From: CALBPI01 sp038531945
Lineage (GTDB): Bacteria > Pseudomonadota > Gammaproteobacteria > Steroidobacterales > Woeseiaceae
Assembly: GCA_038531945.1 (NCBI GenBank)
Contig: JBCBBH010000002.1
Span: 682,001 to 746,000 of the forward strand
DNA: 64,000 nt
Reading direction: 5' to 3'
Positions within the stretch are counted from its first letter, which is position 1. Each line of letters opens with the position of its first letter. A program made the position numbers and the translations under genes. This document shows, in pieces, positions 43,940 through 53,374 of this stretch. The notes beneath the pieces are model-generated. The model searched no databases, was not told the DNA's origin, and saw only the letters and a program-made list of their open reading frames with translations.

Positions 43940-45189
43940 TGTCGGATATGCCTTACGAAATTAACGTTGGCAGTCGATACGTCAAAACACGCGGCGGCAG
44001 CGGGTTCGTGTCGTTTATCTCGGCAATTTCGATGCTCGGCGTAGCGATCGGTGTGGCGGTTTTGATTATCGTCTTGTCAGTCGTCAACGGCTTCGAGCGC
44101 GAGCTTACGGACCGCCTGCTCGCGATGTCATCACATGCGACGATCGAAGGGCTGGATGATCGCCTGACGGCATGGGAACTGCGTCGAGAGGATGCGTTGC
44201 AGAACCCTCGAGTGGTCGCTGGTGCACCGTATGTTGAGGACCGCGCGCTACTCGCCGGTTCAGAGACTGTCAGCGGCATCGTCGTTCGCGGTGTTTTACC
44301 TGCGGAAGAGGCAAGCGTCGCGGATCTCGACGTCATCGCTCCGGATGGCAGTGTCGGTGCGCTCGAATCGCGGGCCTACCAAATTGTACTGGGTGATGCA
44401 CTTGCGAAGGCGCTGGATGTCGCGGTCGGCGATCGAGTCACGCTCATGGTCGCGGAAGGCACGGTCACGCCGGCGGGGATTTTGCCAAGGATGAGACGCT
44501 TCACCGTATCGGGCGTGTTTCGTGCTGGCATGTACGAGTTTGATCGCCGGTATGCGTTCATTCATCTGGATGATGCACGCCGTTTGCTGCGCCTGCGCGA
44601 TGATGTGACCGGGCTCAGGTTGGCGGTGACGGATATGTTCGAAGCACCTGCGATCGCAAGAGAGGTTGCGATTGCGCAAGGCGGAGGCGTGATGATCAGC
44701 GATTGGACCCGCCGACATCGTGCGTTCTTTCGATCCATTCAGGTGACCAAGTCGATATTGTTCGTCATTCTGTCCCTGGTAGTGGCGGTTGCGGCGTTCA
44801 ACATTGTCTCGACTTTGGTCATGGTCGTTCGAAACAAACGGGCAGATATTGCAATACTGAGAACGTTGGGCGCTTCGCGGCGCGGCATTTTGTCGATTTT
44901 CGTCAGTCAGGGCAGCGTAATCGGCGTCGCCGGCGCGATAAGCGGAGTGCTGATCGGGACACTTGTCAGCTTGAATCTGGAGATGATTGTCGCCGGTGTT
45001 GAGCGCGTATTCGATATCACGTTGCTCGCTGAAGATGTCTATTTCATTAGCGATCTGCCCAGCGAGTTACGGCTGGGTGACGTCGGTTTCGTCGTAGCGA
45101 TCGCGTTGGCACTAGTGTTTGCAGCGACGGTGTACCCTGCGTGGCGTGCGTCGCGGACCAATCCGGCAGAGGAGCTGCGTTTTGACTGA
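43939..45189 (+). CDS. lolE: Lipoprotein-releasing ABC transporter permease (LolC/E family, second copy)
   Basis: Second permease of the heterodimer. It opens with YEINVGSRYVKTRGG and an N-terminal span containing GVAIGVAVLIIVLSVVNGF, then ERELTDRLL. Three C-terminal spans repeat the pattern of its neighbour (VAAFNIVSTLVMVV, RADIAILRTLGA). It has 416 residues. Its end overlaps lolD by eight bases, indicating tight coupling. Confidence 0.88.
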   Translation: MSDMPYEINVGSRYVKTRGGSGFVSFISAISMLGVAIGVAVLIIVLSVVNGFERELTDRLLAMSSHATIEGLDDRLTAWELRREDALQNPRVVAGAPYVEDRALLAGSETVSGIVVRGVLPAEEASVADLDVIAPDGSVGALESRAYQIVLGDALAKALDVAVGDRVTLMVAEGTVTPAGILPRMRRFTVSGVFRAGMYEFDRRYAFIHLDDARRLLRLRDDVTGLRLAVTDMFEAPAIAREVAIAQGGGVMISDWTRRHRAFFRSIQVTKSILFVILSLVVAVAAFNIVSTLVMVVRNKRADIAILRTLGASRRGILSIFVSQGSVIGVAGAISGVLIGTLVSLNLEMIVAGVERVFDITLLAEDVYFISDLPSELRLGDVGFVVAIALALVFAATVYPAWRASRTNPAEELRFD

Positions 45190-45880
45190 TTCGACCGTTG
45201 ACTCGTCGGTTCTGACTTGCGAGGGGGTAACCCGGACGTTCAAGGAGGGCAGTAACTCACTCGATGTCTTGCGTGGTGTTGACCTCGTCATCGGCGCTGG
45301 CGAACGGCTTGCCATTGTCGGTGCTTCTGGCTCAGGCAAAACCACGCTGCTTCAGGTGCTTGGCGGCCTCGATGCACCGGACGCGGGAATCATCACAGTG
45401 CGTGGCGAGAACCTTGCAAACCTGAGCGACCGACAACGCGGTGACGTACGCAATCGCCACATCGGCTTTGTGTATCAGTTTCATCACTTGTTGCCAGAGT
45501 TTTCTGCCGTTGAAAACGTTGCTATGCCGTTGCTGATACGACGTGAGCCGAAGTCCAAGGCGCTGGAGCAAGCCGCCAGTCTTCTGTCATCGGTTGGGCT
45601 CGGAGATCGCTTGCGACATCGGCCTTCGCAGTTATCTGGCGGCGAACGTCAGCGTGCCGCCGTGGCGCGTGCGCTGATTACACGTCCTGCGCTGGTGTTG
45701 GCCGACGAACCTACCGGTAACCTCGACCACGACACGGGACAGCAGGTTCTGGAACTCATGCTGGAGCTCAATCAGCAATTCAAGACCAGTCTGGTGATCG
45801 TGACACATGACCGTGAGATTGCCGCACGCATGGATCGTGAACTGACACTGGAAAAAGGGCAGCTAAAAGCGCTGCGCTAG
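45182..45880 (+). CDS. lolD: Lipoprotein-releasing system ATP-binding protein
   Basis: ATPase that powers LolCDE. Walker A is GASGSGKTTLLQ, the ABC signature LSGGERQRAAVARAL, and Walker B LVLADEPTGNLD. TTG 45182 gives 232 residues, near the 233 of E. coli; an upstream ATG lies deep inside the permease gene. Confidence 0.95.
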   Translation: MTDSTVDSSVLTCEGVTRTFKEGSNSLDVLRGVDLVIGAGERLAIVGASGSGKTTLLQVLGGLDAPDAGIITVRGENLANLSDRQRGDVRNRHIGFVYQFHHLLPEFSAVENVAMPLLIRREPKSKALEQAASLLSSVGLGDRLRHRPSQLSGGERQRAAVARALITRPALVLADEPTGNLDHDTGQQVLELMLELNQQFKTSLVIVTHDREIAARMDRELTLEKGQLKALR

Positions 45881-45894
45881 GTTGTTCGTTCGGC

Positions 45895-45919
45895 GAAACC
45901 GGACCGGTTGACCGGTTTC
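45895..45919. other. Perfect 8-bp inverted repeat between lolD and comEC
   Basis: GAAACCGG (45895-45902) pairs with CCGGTTTC (45912-45919) around a nine-base loop. No T-tract follows on either strand, so it is not a standard intrinsic terminator. It may be a weak mRNA structure between lolD and comEC. Confidence 0.4.
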
Positions 45920-45966
45920 CCGCATCGCACGACGCCGAACCTGGCGATGACAATTGGGTCGATGCC

Positions 45967-48180
45967 ATGTGCGGGGTTGGCCCATTGATTGTCGTCGCTT
46001 GTGCTTTGGTGTTTGTCGTCGCCGGTGCCTGGGAAGCGGGACGCGTATCGACCTTTATTGCACTGGCTTGCATCGCGGTGAGCTACTCGCTCGCTCGGTA
46101 TCGCTTGGTCGGCCTTTTTGCGATCCTGCTCTTTGGTCTTATCGGCGCGGTCCTTAGCGCCTGGTCACGTGTGACATTCGAGGCGACGCAATGGCGCGGC
46201 ACAGACACGTCGACTCGAGTGCTCGCCGAGGTCAGATTGCTGAATACACCGGTGCAACGTCCGTGGGGTGTTGAGGCGGTTGTCACGGCTCGGGACCCGG
46301 CGTTGCCGCCAAGGCTGCGGTTGCGCCTGCCAGCAGGTTCGCAATGGCGCGCCGGGCAGTGTGTCAAAGGGATGCTGGAAGTCAGCGCGCTCCCTGAGCG
46401 TCGCACCGGACGCAGGCTATCTTTTGCCCGCATCGCACGAATCGGCGGCACCGCGAAAGCGACGGGCAGCGTCGTTGTGATCCCCTGCGATTTCGTAACG
46501 GCCTGGATCGCCGAGTTTCGTCAGCGCATTCGATCGAGTTTGCAAACGACACTCGATTCGAGTCCTTCGCGAGGCGTGATCCTGGGTCTCGTGCTGGGCG
46601 AGCGACACGAATTGACGCGGACGGTGGTCGACCAACTGCAACGAACCGGCCTGGCACACTTGATGGCAATTTCCGGACTCCATATTGGGCTTGCAGCGGG
46701 CATAGGGTTTTGGCTGTTCCGGTGGCTACCATTGCCGCTCGGCTTCATGCGGCAGGATTGTGGCTGGATTGGCGCTTTGCTGGTTGCGACGAGCTATGCA
46801 TTGATCTCCGGCTTCGGGATACCGGCCCAGCGGGCATTGTTGGCCACCGTGTTGATCGCGTTGGCACAGTGGCAAAGACTCGGTGCGTCGAGCCCTCGTT
46901 TAATCGCGTTAGCTGTCGTTCTGATTGTCGGAATGAATCCCGCGGTCATCGACTCCATGAGTTTTCGGTTGTCTTTTGGTGCCGTATGTTTGCTCGGTTT
47001 GTACGGACAAGTCAGCGCTGGGTGGTGGCGGGCGCCGTCGCGCCTTCGGAACCTGATCGGTGCCCAGCTGGTGCTGTCGACTGTTCTGGCGGCGGCGACG
47101 GCATCTATGTTCGGATTCTTTAGTCTTGTGTCGGTCGCTGCAAATCTGTTGTGTGTGCCACTCTTTGGTGTCCTGATTGTTCCTACACTTTTATTAGTGG
47201 CGTTCGTTAACGTTCTGAGTCCTTCAGCCGGTTGGCTTTGGATGATCCCGCAGCGAATGATCGAGATTGTTCTGTTTGGCATCGAGTATTGGGCGGATCG
47301 TCAGTGGATTGCCCCAGGTGTCGCCGAGCTGCCCGTCATTGTGGTCGGGTTCGTCGTCGTGTGTCTGTTGTGGAGTGTGTTGGCGGCGCGTTGGCCAACC
47401 CGCCTTTTGGCATCGACAGGGGTAACCATTCTGTTTTTTGCGAAGCCATCGCTACCGCCGGTGAGCTGTTTCGATATCCGGGTGCACGACGTGGGTCACG
47501 GTCTTGCGGTTTCGCTGCTGACTGCGTCGTCCACGGTGATATTTGATGCGGGACCCAAATGGCCCGGTTCCGATGCCGGCGAACGCGTTCTGGCTCCTTG
47601 GTTACGTCGACAAGGCATTCGACGTATCGATCGTGCGGTGCAAAGTCACTCTGACTCCGATCACGCCGGCGGCTTCGACGGGCTTGCCAAGGCGGTAGAT
47701 ATACGGCGTTGGCTAGGAACGAGCGCGGAGCCTTGCATTGCTGGCCAAAACTGGCAGCAAGGCGGCATACGCTTTTCGGTGCTTTGGCCCATTGAGGGGC
47801 TCGAATCCGCGTCGGATAACAACCGTTCCTGCGTGGTTTTGGTATCGACATCGACTGGCGCCCGCGCCCTGCTGCCTGGTGACATCGAACGCGCAGCCGA
47901 GCAGGAACTCATTCATTTCCTGTTACCCGCCGTCAGGCTGGTTGTTGTGCCACACCACGGCAGTGCGACGTCATCTCACGCTGCATTCGTTGCGGAGCTG
48001 CACGCTGAGCAAGCGTGGGTATCGAACGCCCGTCGCAAAGGTTGGGCCATGCCGCATCCAGATGTGGTGACGACCTGGAAACGCCACGGAGCTGTCGTAC
48101 GTCAGACAGCCGAGGAGGGCGCGCTTGCACATCGATTTTGCGGTGCTAACCCAGCCGAGACGAGTCGCAACCTGTGGTAG
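45967..48180 (+). CDS. comEC: ComEC/Rec2 DNA internalization protein
   Basis: Inner-membrane channel for single-stranded DNA during natural transformation. It has 737 residues: an N-terminal hydrophobic/soluble DUF4131-like part, the competence domain (GLAHLMAISGLHIGLAAG and many spans), and a C-terminal metallo-beta-lactamase domain with HSDSDHAGG and VPHHGSATS. Position between lolD and exbB is as in Pseudomonas. Confidence 0.93.
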   Translation: MCGVGPLIVVACALVFVVAGAWEAGRVSTFIALACIAVSYSLARYRLVGLFAILLFGLIGAVLSAWSRVTFEATQWRGTDTSTRVLAEVRLLNTPVQRPWGVEAVVTARDPALPPRLRLRLPAGSQWRAGQCVKGMLEVSALPERRTGRRLSFARIARIGGTAKATGSVVVIPCDFVTAWIAEFRQRIRSSLQTTLDSSPSRGVILGLVLGERHELTRTVVDQLQRTGLAHLMAISGLHIGLAAGIGFWLFRWLPLPLGFMRQDCGWIGALLVATSYALISGFGIPAQRALLATVLIALAQWQRLGASSPRLIALAVVLIVGMNPAVIDSMSFRLSFGAVCLLGLYGQVSAGWWRAPSRLRNLIGAQLVLSTVLAAATASMFGFFSLVSVAANLLCVPLFGVLIVPTLLLVAFVNVLSPSAGWLWMIPQRMIEIVLFGIEYWADRQWIAPGVAELPVIVVGFVVVCLLWSVLAARWPTRLLASTGVTILFFAKPSLPPVSCFDIRVHDVGHGLAVSLLTASSTVIFDAGPKWPGSDAGERVLAPWLRRQGIRRIDRAVQSHSDSDHAGGFDGLAKAVDIRRWLGTSAEPCIAGQNWQQGGIRFSVLWPIEGLESASDNNRSCVVLVSTSTGARALLPGDIERAAEQELIHFLLPAVRLVVVPHHGSATSSHAAFVAELHAEQAWVSNARRKGWAMPHPDVVTTWKRHGAVVRQTAEEGALAHRFCGANPAETSRNLW

Positions 48181-48231
48181 GGGCGCGATGAGAACGGTAA
48201 GATTCAGCCTGACTTCGAGTTTGAGCGAGTT

Positions 48232-48849
48232 ATGGTCGAAATCGTAAGAGCCGGCGGTTGGATGATGGCGCCGATTATCCTGTGTGCCATCATTTCGACG
48301 GGCATCATCATCGAGCGTTACTGGACGCTGCAACAGCAGCGCGTGATTCCCAAAGACCTGACATCGCGGGTGTGGGCTTGGGTCAAGAACGATGAGCTCA
48401 CACTTCAGCACTTGCAGTCCCTGCACCAAGGTTCGCCTTTGGGTCAAATTCTGGCTGCCGGTTTATCGAATCGCGATCGCGACCGAGGTGCGATGAAAGA
48501 GAGTATCGAGGATACCGGCAGACATGTGGTTCACGAGCTTGAGCGTTACATCGATACTTTGGGCACTATTGCCGCGATTACGCCGTTGCTCGGTTTGCTC
48601 GGAACCGTCGTCGGCATGGTGAAGGTTTTCACGGCGATCACCCAGGCCGGTGTCGGCAACCCAGCGGTGTTGGCGGGTGGTATCTCCGAGGCTTTGATCA
48701 CAACAGCCGCCGGATTGACAGTGGCGATCCCATCGCTGATTGGCTTCCGTTATGTTCGCAACCGTGTTGACGCTTTGGTCGTGCAGATGGAAAAGGAAGC
48801 GTTGAAGTTGATCGAAGCGATTGGTCGTCGAAAGGAGGGGCAGGCTTGA
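48232..48849 (+). CDS. exbB: ExbB/MotA/TolQ proton-channel protein
   Basis: Energises TonB-type transport with ExbD. Three spans are visible: MMAPIILCAIISTGII, then TLGTIAAITPLLGLLGTVVGM and ALITTAAGLTVAIPSLIG. It has 205 residues, a short form without an N-terminal periplasmic extension. The gene is followed by exbD with a four-base overlap. No full tonB gene is seen in the window. Confidence 0.93.
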   Translation: MVEIVRAGGWMMAPIILCAIISTGIIIERYWTLQQQRVIPKDLTSRVWAWVKNDELTLQHLQSLHQGSPLGQILAAGLSNRDRDRGAMKESIEDTGRHVVHELERYIDTLGTIAAITPLLGLLGTVVGMVKVFTAITQAGVGNPAVLAGGISEALITTAAGLTVAIPSLIGFRYVRNRVDALVVQMEKEALKLIEAIGRRKEGQA

Positions 48850-49271
48850 GACTGTCCGGGCGACCGAAAGAGAAGCCCGAGGTCAACCTGACCTCCCTCA
48901 TCGACGTTGTGTTGCTTCTGCTGGTTTTCTTCATGGTGACAACCAGCTTTAAAAGAGAGTCGTCTGTCGCGATCAACTTGCCGCAAGCGAGCAGTGATCC
49001 GATTGAAGTGCCGGTCGAACGCGAGGTGCTCGAAATCACGATTACTGCGGACGGTCAGTACTTTGTGAACAATCGTGAGTTGGTCAATGGCGCGGCAGAA
49101 ACACTGACGCGTGCGATTCGCGAAACGACCGACGGCAACACAGCACTCCCCGTGACGATCATTGCCGACGCCAACGCGACGCACCAGTCGGTGATCCGAG
49201 CGATGGATGTGACCGCAGATCTCGGTTTTGCTGCGGTCAATATAGCGACCGTTAATTCACGCGATGATTGA
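48846..49271 (+). CDS. exbD: ExbD/TolR family protein
   Basis: Bitopic partner of ExbB. The membrane span SLIDVVLLLLVFFMV has the conserved proton-carrying Asp at its start, and the periplasmic part carries VTIIADANATHQSVI. TTG start; 141 residues. The end overlaps msbA by eight bases, so exbBD is joined to lipid A export in one unit. Confidence 0.93.
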   Translation: MRLSGRPKEKPEVNLTSLIDVVLLLLVFFMVTTSFKRESSVAINLPQASSDPIEVPVEREVLEITITADGQYFVNNRELVNGAAETLTRAIRETTDGNTALPVTIIADANATHQSVIRAMDVTADLGFAAVNIATVNSRDD

Positions 49272-51030
49272 CGATGTAGCCGCGCCGGAGACGCCGCATG
49301 CGCGTGCCGTGTACGGCCGCCTGCTTAGTTACTCCGCCCGACACTGGAAACTGTTTATTGTCGCGGGCGTTGGCATGTTGCTCACCGCCGGCGTTGAAGC
49401 GAGCCTGTCACTTCTAATGAAACCTCTGACAGATGAGGCACTTCTCGGCCAAGAAGGATTAGCCACGTGGGTACCAATTGCGTTTATTGTCGTGTTTATT
49501 GCACGTGGTGTCGCTGGGTTCCTTTCTGAATATGCACTCGGAAATATTAGCCGGCATGTAATTTTCAGACTGCGTCAGGATGTGTTCTCTCGCTACCTTG
49601 AGTTACCCGCTGCATTCTTTGATGCTCGCTCGTCGGGTCCGTTACTTTCCATGGTGACGTACAACGTGGAGCAGATTTCTGAGTCGGCGACCAATGTGAT
49701 TACGATCGCGGTACGCGACTCGTTGAAGTTGATCGCGCTACTGAGCGTAATGCTTTATACGAGCGCACAGCTTACTTTGCTCGTCGCAGTTGTGGTTCCG
49801 GTGATCGCGGTACTGGTTCGCGTATTGGCCAGAACGTTTCGTCGCTACTCCACCCGCATTCAGGACTCGGTAGGTCAGGTCAGCCAGGTTACTGAGGAGG
49901 TTGTCCAAGGCCATCGAGTCGTCAAGGTGTTTGGCGGGCAGGACTACGAACGTGAGCGATTTCAGGCGGCCAACGAGAAGCATCGCCGACAACACATGAA
50001 GCTTGTCATCACCAAAGCGGCGGGATTAGCGGTGACACAAGTTATCTTTGCGGTGGCGGTTGCGGCTGTGATTTGGGTAGCAAGTCAACTGTCAGTCAAC
50101 AACAAGTTAACACCGGGTACCTTCGTCGCATTCATGACCGCCATGATTCTGTTGCTGGATCCATTGCGACGACTGACCAACATTAACGCGGCAATTCAGC
50201 GAGGGATTGCGGCCGCTGATAGCGTGTTCGAAATCCTCGATACGCCGACGGAGCTTGATGAAGGGGCGCATGCATCGGACCGAGTTCGCGGTGACGTCGA
50301 GTTCAAAGATGTTTCTTTTTCGTATTCAGACGAAAAGATTCCTGTTCTGCGAAACTTCAGTGTCGCAGTGCCCGCAGGCACTTCGCTCGCGATCGTCGGA
50401 CGCTCTGGCAGTGGCAAGTCGACGCTTGCAAGTCTGTTGCCGAGATTCTACAACCACAGCACCGGTGAGATTCTGATCGATGGGAACCCGATCGATAGCT
50501 ACACGCTCGCGTCGCTCCGATCGCAAATCGCATTGGTCAGCCAGGATGTCGTTCTGTTCAATGACACAATTCGAAACAACCTCGCGTATGGCGCGCTCGG
50601 TGATGTCTCTGAGGCCGCAATGCGCGAGGCGGCAGAGGCGGCGCATGTCATGGAGTTCGTCGATGATCTGCCCGAAGGTTTCGAGACTATGGTGGGCGAT
50701 CGCGGCGTGTTGCTGTCGGGCGGGCAGCGTCAGCGTATCGCCATTGCTCGCGCATTATTGAAAAACGCGCCGATCCTGATTCTGGACGAGGCGACATCGG
50801 CATTGGATACCGAATCCGAGCGCCACATCCAACAGGCGCTCGAGCGTTTGATGGCCTCGCGTACGACGTTGGTGATTGCGCACCGTCTTTCCACAGTGGA
50901 AGGTGCAGATCAGATCATCGTTCTCGATGAAGGGCGTTTGGTGGAGCAGGGCACGCATCGCGAATTGGTGCAGGCGGGAGGACAGTACGCCGCGTTGCAT
51001 CGGATGCAGTTTAGCGAAGATAGCTCGTGA
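49264..51030 (+). CDS. msbA: Lipid A export ATP-binding/permease protein MsbA
   Basis: Flips core-lipid A across the inner membrane. An N-terminal six-span transmembrane domain (LFIVAGVGMLLTAGVEASL) precedes a nucleotide-binding domain with GRSGSGKSTLA, LSGGQRQRIAIARALL and ILILDEATSALD. It has 588 residues (E. coli 582). It overlaps exbD and lpxK. Confidence 0.96.
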   Translation: MIDDVAAPETPHARAVYGRLLSYSARHWKLFIVAGVGMLLTAGVEASLSLLMKPLTDEALLGQEGLATWVPIAFIVVFIARGVAGFLSEYALGNISRHVIFRLRQDVFSRYLELPAAFFDARSSGPLLSMVTYNVEQISESATNVITIAVRDSLKLIALLSVMLYTSAQLTLLVAVVVPVIAVLVRVLARTFRRYSTRIQDSVGQVSQVTEEVVQGHRVVKVFGGQDYERERFQAANEKHRRQHMKLVITKAAGLAVTQVIFAVAVAAVIWVASQLSVNNKLTPGTFVAFMTAMILLLDPLRRLTNINAAIQRGIAAADSVFEILDTPTELDEGAHASDRVRGDVEFKDVSFSYSDEKIPVLRNFSVAVPAGTSLAIVGRSGSGKSTLASLLPRFYNHSTGEILIDGNPIDSYTLASLRSQIALVSQDVVLFNDTIRNNLAYGALGDVSEAAMREAAEAAHVMEFVDDLPEGFETMVGDRGVLLSGGQRQRIAIARALLKNAPILILDEATSALDTESERHIQQALERLMASRTTLVIAHRLSTVEGADQIIVLDEGRLVEQGTHRELVQAGGQYAALHRMQFSEDSS

Positions 51031-52022
51031 CAGGAGCGCAGCGCTGGCTCTATTCCGTTTGGTATGAGGGTGGCACAGGGGGGTGGGCTTTACGCCCGTT
51101 GGAGTGGCTGTTCCGTTGTATCGTCGCTGTCCGACGATTCCTCTATCGCAACGGGGTTTTTAAGTCGCTATCGATTGATGCGCCCGTGGTGGTAGTCGGC
51201 AACATCGCGGTCGGCGGTGGTGGCAAAACGCCGCTGGTCGGTTGGTTGGCACGCCAACTGAGCGAACGAAATTTACGCATCGCTATTATCTCTCGCGGTT
51301 ACGGGGGTGACGAGCCGACGATGCCCCTGCGAGTTGATGAAACGACACCCGCTGCCGTCGCCGGTGACGAAGCCAAGATGCTGGCTGCGCTGACCGGTGT
51401 TCCGGTCTATGTGTGCCGGGATCGGGTGTCCGCTGCGAACGTGGCTCACAAGGACGGTGCGAACCTGATTTTGGCAGACGACGGTTTGCAACACTATCGG
51501 TTGGGTCGGGCAATGGAGATTGCTGTGGTCGATGCGGTGCGGCAACACGGGAACCGGCGGTGTCTCCCGGCAGGCCCATTGCGAGAGCCTGTATCGCGGC
51601 TATCTTCGGTCGACGTGATTGTCGCATCCGGCGGCAAAATCGAAGGGGTATCCGATATGTTCTATACGCTCGACATTCAAACTGCTATCAACGGTGCTTC
51701 GGGTGTTGAGCGACCGCTGGCGGCATTTTACGGGCAGTCCGTATATGCGTTGGCGGGAATTGCGCACCCGCAGCGGTTCGTGGATATGCTGAGTAGCTTC
51801 GGCCTGCGGGTGCTGCAGATCCCTGCGGCCGATCACCAGACTCTCGATGCGGCGAGCATCGATCCCGATGACGCTTTAGCGGTCTTGATGACCGAAAAGG
51901 ATGCCGTCAAATATGACTCACTGAGCGAGCGACATTGGATCGTGCCCGCGCAGGTTGAAATGGAACCGGCGGATGCGCAACGATTGCTGGATCAAATCCA
52001 GAGTCTCAGGTCGGGTCCGTGA
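51027..52022 (+). CDS. lpxK: Tetraacyldisaccharide 4'-kinase
   Basis: Phosphorylates the lipid A precursor at the 4' position on the inner membrane. The ATP-binding motif is VVGNIAVGGGGKTPLVGW and the N-terminal membrane-associated helix precedes it. DDGLQHYRLGR is the catalytic segment. GTG start; 331 residues. kdsB follows after four bases, with no Trm112/YcaR-like gene between. Confidence 0.95.
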   Translation: MTGAQRWLYSVWYEGGTGGWALRPLEWLFRCIVAVRRFLYRNGVFKSLSIDAPVVVVGNIAVGGGGKTPLVGWLARQLSERNLRIAIISRGYGGDEPTMPLRVDETTPAAVAGDEAKMLAALTGVPVYVCRDRVSAANVAHKDGANLILADDGLQHYRLGRAMEIAVVDAVRQHGNRRCLPAGPLREPVSRLSSVDVIVASGGKIEGVSDMFYTLDIQTAINGASGVERPLAAFYGQSVYALAGIAHPQRFVDMLSSFGLRVLQIPAADHQTLDAASIDPDDALAVLMTEKDAVKYDSLSERHWIVPAQVEMEPADAQRLLDQIQSLRSGP

Positions 52023-52026
52023 CACT

Positions 52027-52770
52027 ATGAGTATTCAGCCGTTTCATGTCGTCATTCCGGCACGCTTGGAGTCGACGCGCTTACCTCGAAAGGCACTGCT
52101 TCCCATTGCAGGTAAGCCGATGATTCAGCATGTCTGGGAGCGCTGCTGCGACTCGCGCGCAACCTCGGTAATGGTCGCTACCGACAGTCAGGAAATCGAG
52201 AGTGTCGCAAGGTCTTTTGGTGCCAAGGTGGCTATGACCCGTTCAGACCATCAGTCTGGTACAGACCGTATCGCCGAGGTGGCTCGCGCGCAGGGCTGGA
52301 CAACAGAGCGGATCGTAAATGTGCAAGCCGATGAACCCTTGATGCCGCCATCGGCGATCGATCAGGTCGCCGGGTGCCTTGACGAGATGCCCGAGGCGGA
52401 CATGGCAACGTTGGCGACACCGGTCGAATCTGACGAGGCGTTTGTTAGTCCGGATTGCGTGAAAGTGGTTGTAGATAACAACGGGTTCGCGCTGTTGTTC
52501 TCGCGCGCGCCGATCCCGCACCCCCGTCGCCCGGGTCGCATGGAAGCGTTGCGGCATTTAGGGATCTACGCGTATCGAGCGGATCGATTGCAGGCGTTAG
52601 TCGAACAGCCGCCGTGCCAACTCGAGCAAACAGAGTCGTTGGAGCAGCTCAGGGCGTTGTACATCGGACAGTCGATTCGCGTCGCGCTTGCGAACGAGGT
52701 TCCCCCGCCGGGTGTTGACACCCAGGAGGACCTCGACGCAATCGAGGCACTCCTGGGCAGCCAGAGCTAG
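52027..52770 (+). CDS. kdsB: 3-deoxy-manno-octulosonate cytidylyltransferase
   Basis: Activates KDO as CMP-KDO for LPS core synthesis, using CTP (made by PyrG at the start of this window). VVIPARLESTRLPRKAL, MVATDSQEI, RSDHQSGTDRIAEV and NVQADEP are the family motifs. The ATG 52027 gives 247 residues (E. coli 248). Its TAG stop shares the palindrome CTAG with the stop of the convergent peroxidase gene. Confidence 0.97.
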   Translation: MSIQPFHVVIPARLESTRLPRKALLPIAGKPMIQHVWERCCDSRATSVMVATDSQEIESVARSFGAKVAMTRSDHQSGTDRIAEVARAQGWTTERIVNVQADEPLMPPSAIDQVAGCLDEMPEADMATLATPVESDEAFVSPDCVKVVVDNNGFALLFSRAPIPHPRRPGRMEALRHLGIYAYRADRLQALVEQPPCQLEQTESLEQLRALYIGQSIRVALANEVPPPGVDTQEDLDAIEALLGSQS

Positions 52771-53324
52771 CCCGCGTCCTTTCCGAGTGCGGCCTTAATC
52801 GAAGCGACAACGGTTTCGTCTTGCGGCTGGGTGCTCGGTGAAAAGTCACGAATGAACTTGCCGTCGCGCCCGATCAGGAACTTGTGGAAGTTCCAGCGCG
52901 GTTGCGTATCTGCAAGTTTCGCGAGCGCTTGGTAAAACGGATGCGCGTCGTCGCCCTTTACGATGATTTTCTCAAACATCGGAAATTTGACGCCGTAGGT
53001 GAGTCTGCAGAACTCGGCAATCTCAGCTTCAGTTCCAGGCTCTTGGCCAGCAAAATCATTGGAGGGAAAGCCCAACACCACTAGCCCCTGTTCACCGTAT
53101 TCTTCATAGAGACTCTCGAGTCCGTCGTATTGCGGCGTGTTGCCGCATTTGCTCGCGGTGTTAACGACCAACACAACACGATCCTGATACGTCTCGCAGA
53201 GGTTGATTTCCTCGTCGCTATTTAGCGTCTTGAACGTCTGGTCCAGAAGTGGTGCGTCGCATGCGGATTGCGCGCTGGTTGCGGCCATTGCCAAGGTCGC
53301 CAAGAGTAGGGCTCGCATCATCAC
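52767..53324 (-). CDS. Glutathione peroxidase-family protein with signal peptide
   Basis: A thiol peroxidase of 185 residues. An N-terminal signal peptide (ALLLATLAMAATSAQSA) sends it out of the cytoplasm. The peroxidatic Cys is in NTASKCGNTPQY, with the Gln of FPSNDFAGQEPG and the Trp/Asn of RWNFHKFLIG making up the catalytic set. It lies 50 bases after the transaldolase gene on the same strand. The start is GTG or the next two ATGs, after AGGAGAA. Confidence 0.93.
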   Translation of the reverse strand: MMMRALLLATLAMAATSAQSACDAPLLDQTFKTLNSDEEINLCETYQDRVVLVVNTASKCGNTPQYDGLESLYEEYGEQGLVVLGFPSNDFAGQEPGTEAEIAEFCRLTYGVKFPMFEKIIVKGDDAHPFYQALAKLADTQPRWNFHKFLIGRDGKFIRDFSPSTQPQDETVVASIKAALGKDAG

Positions 53325-53374
53325 TCAGTTCTCCTGTTTCGATTTCATTGGTAAATTTCGCTCGGCGTGCGTTT

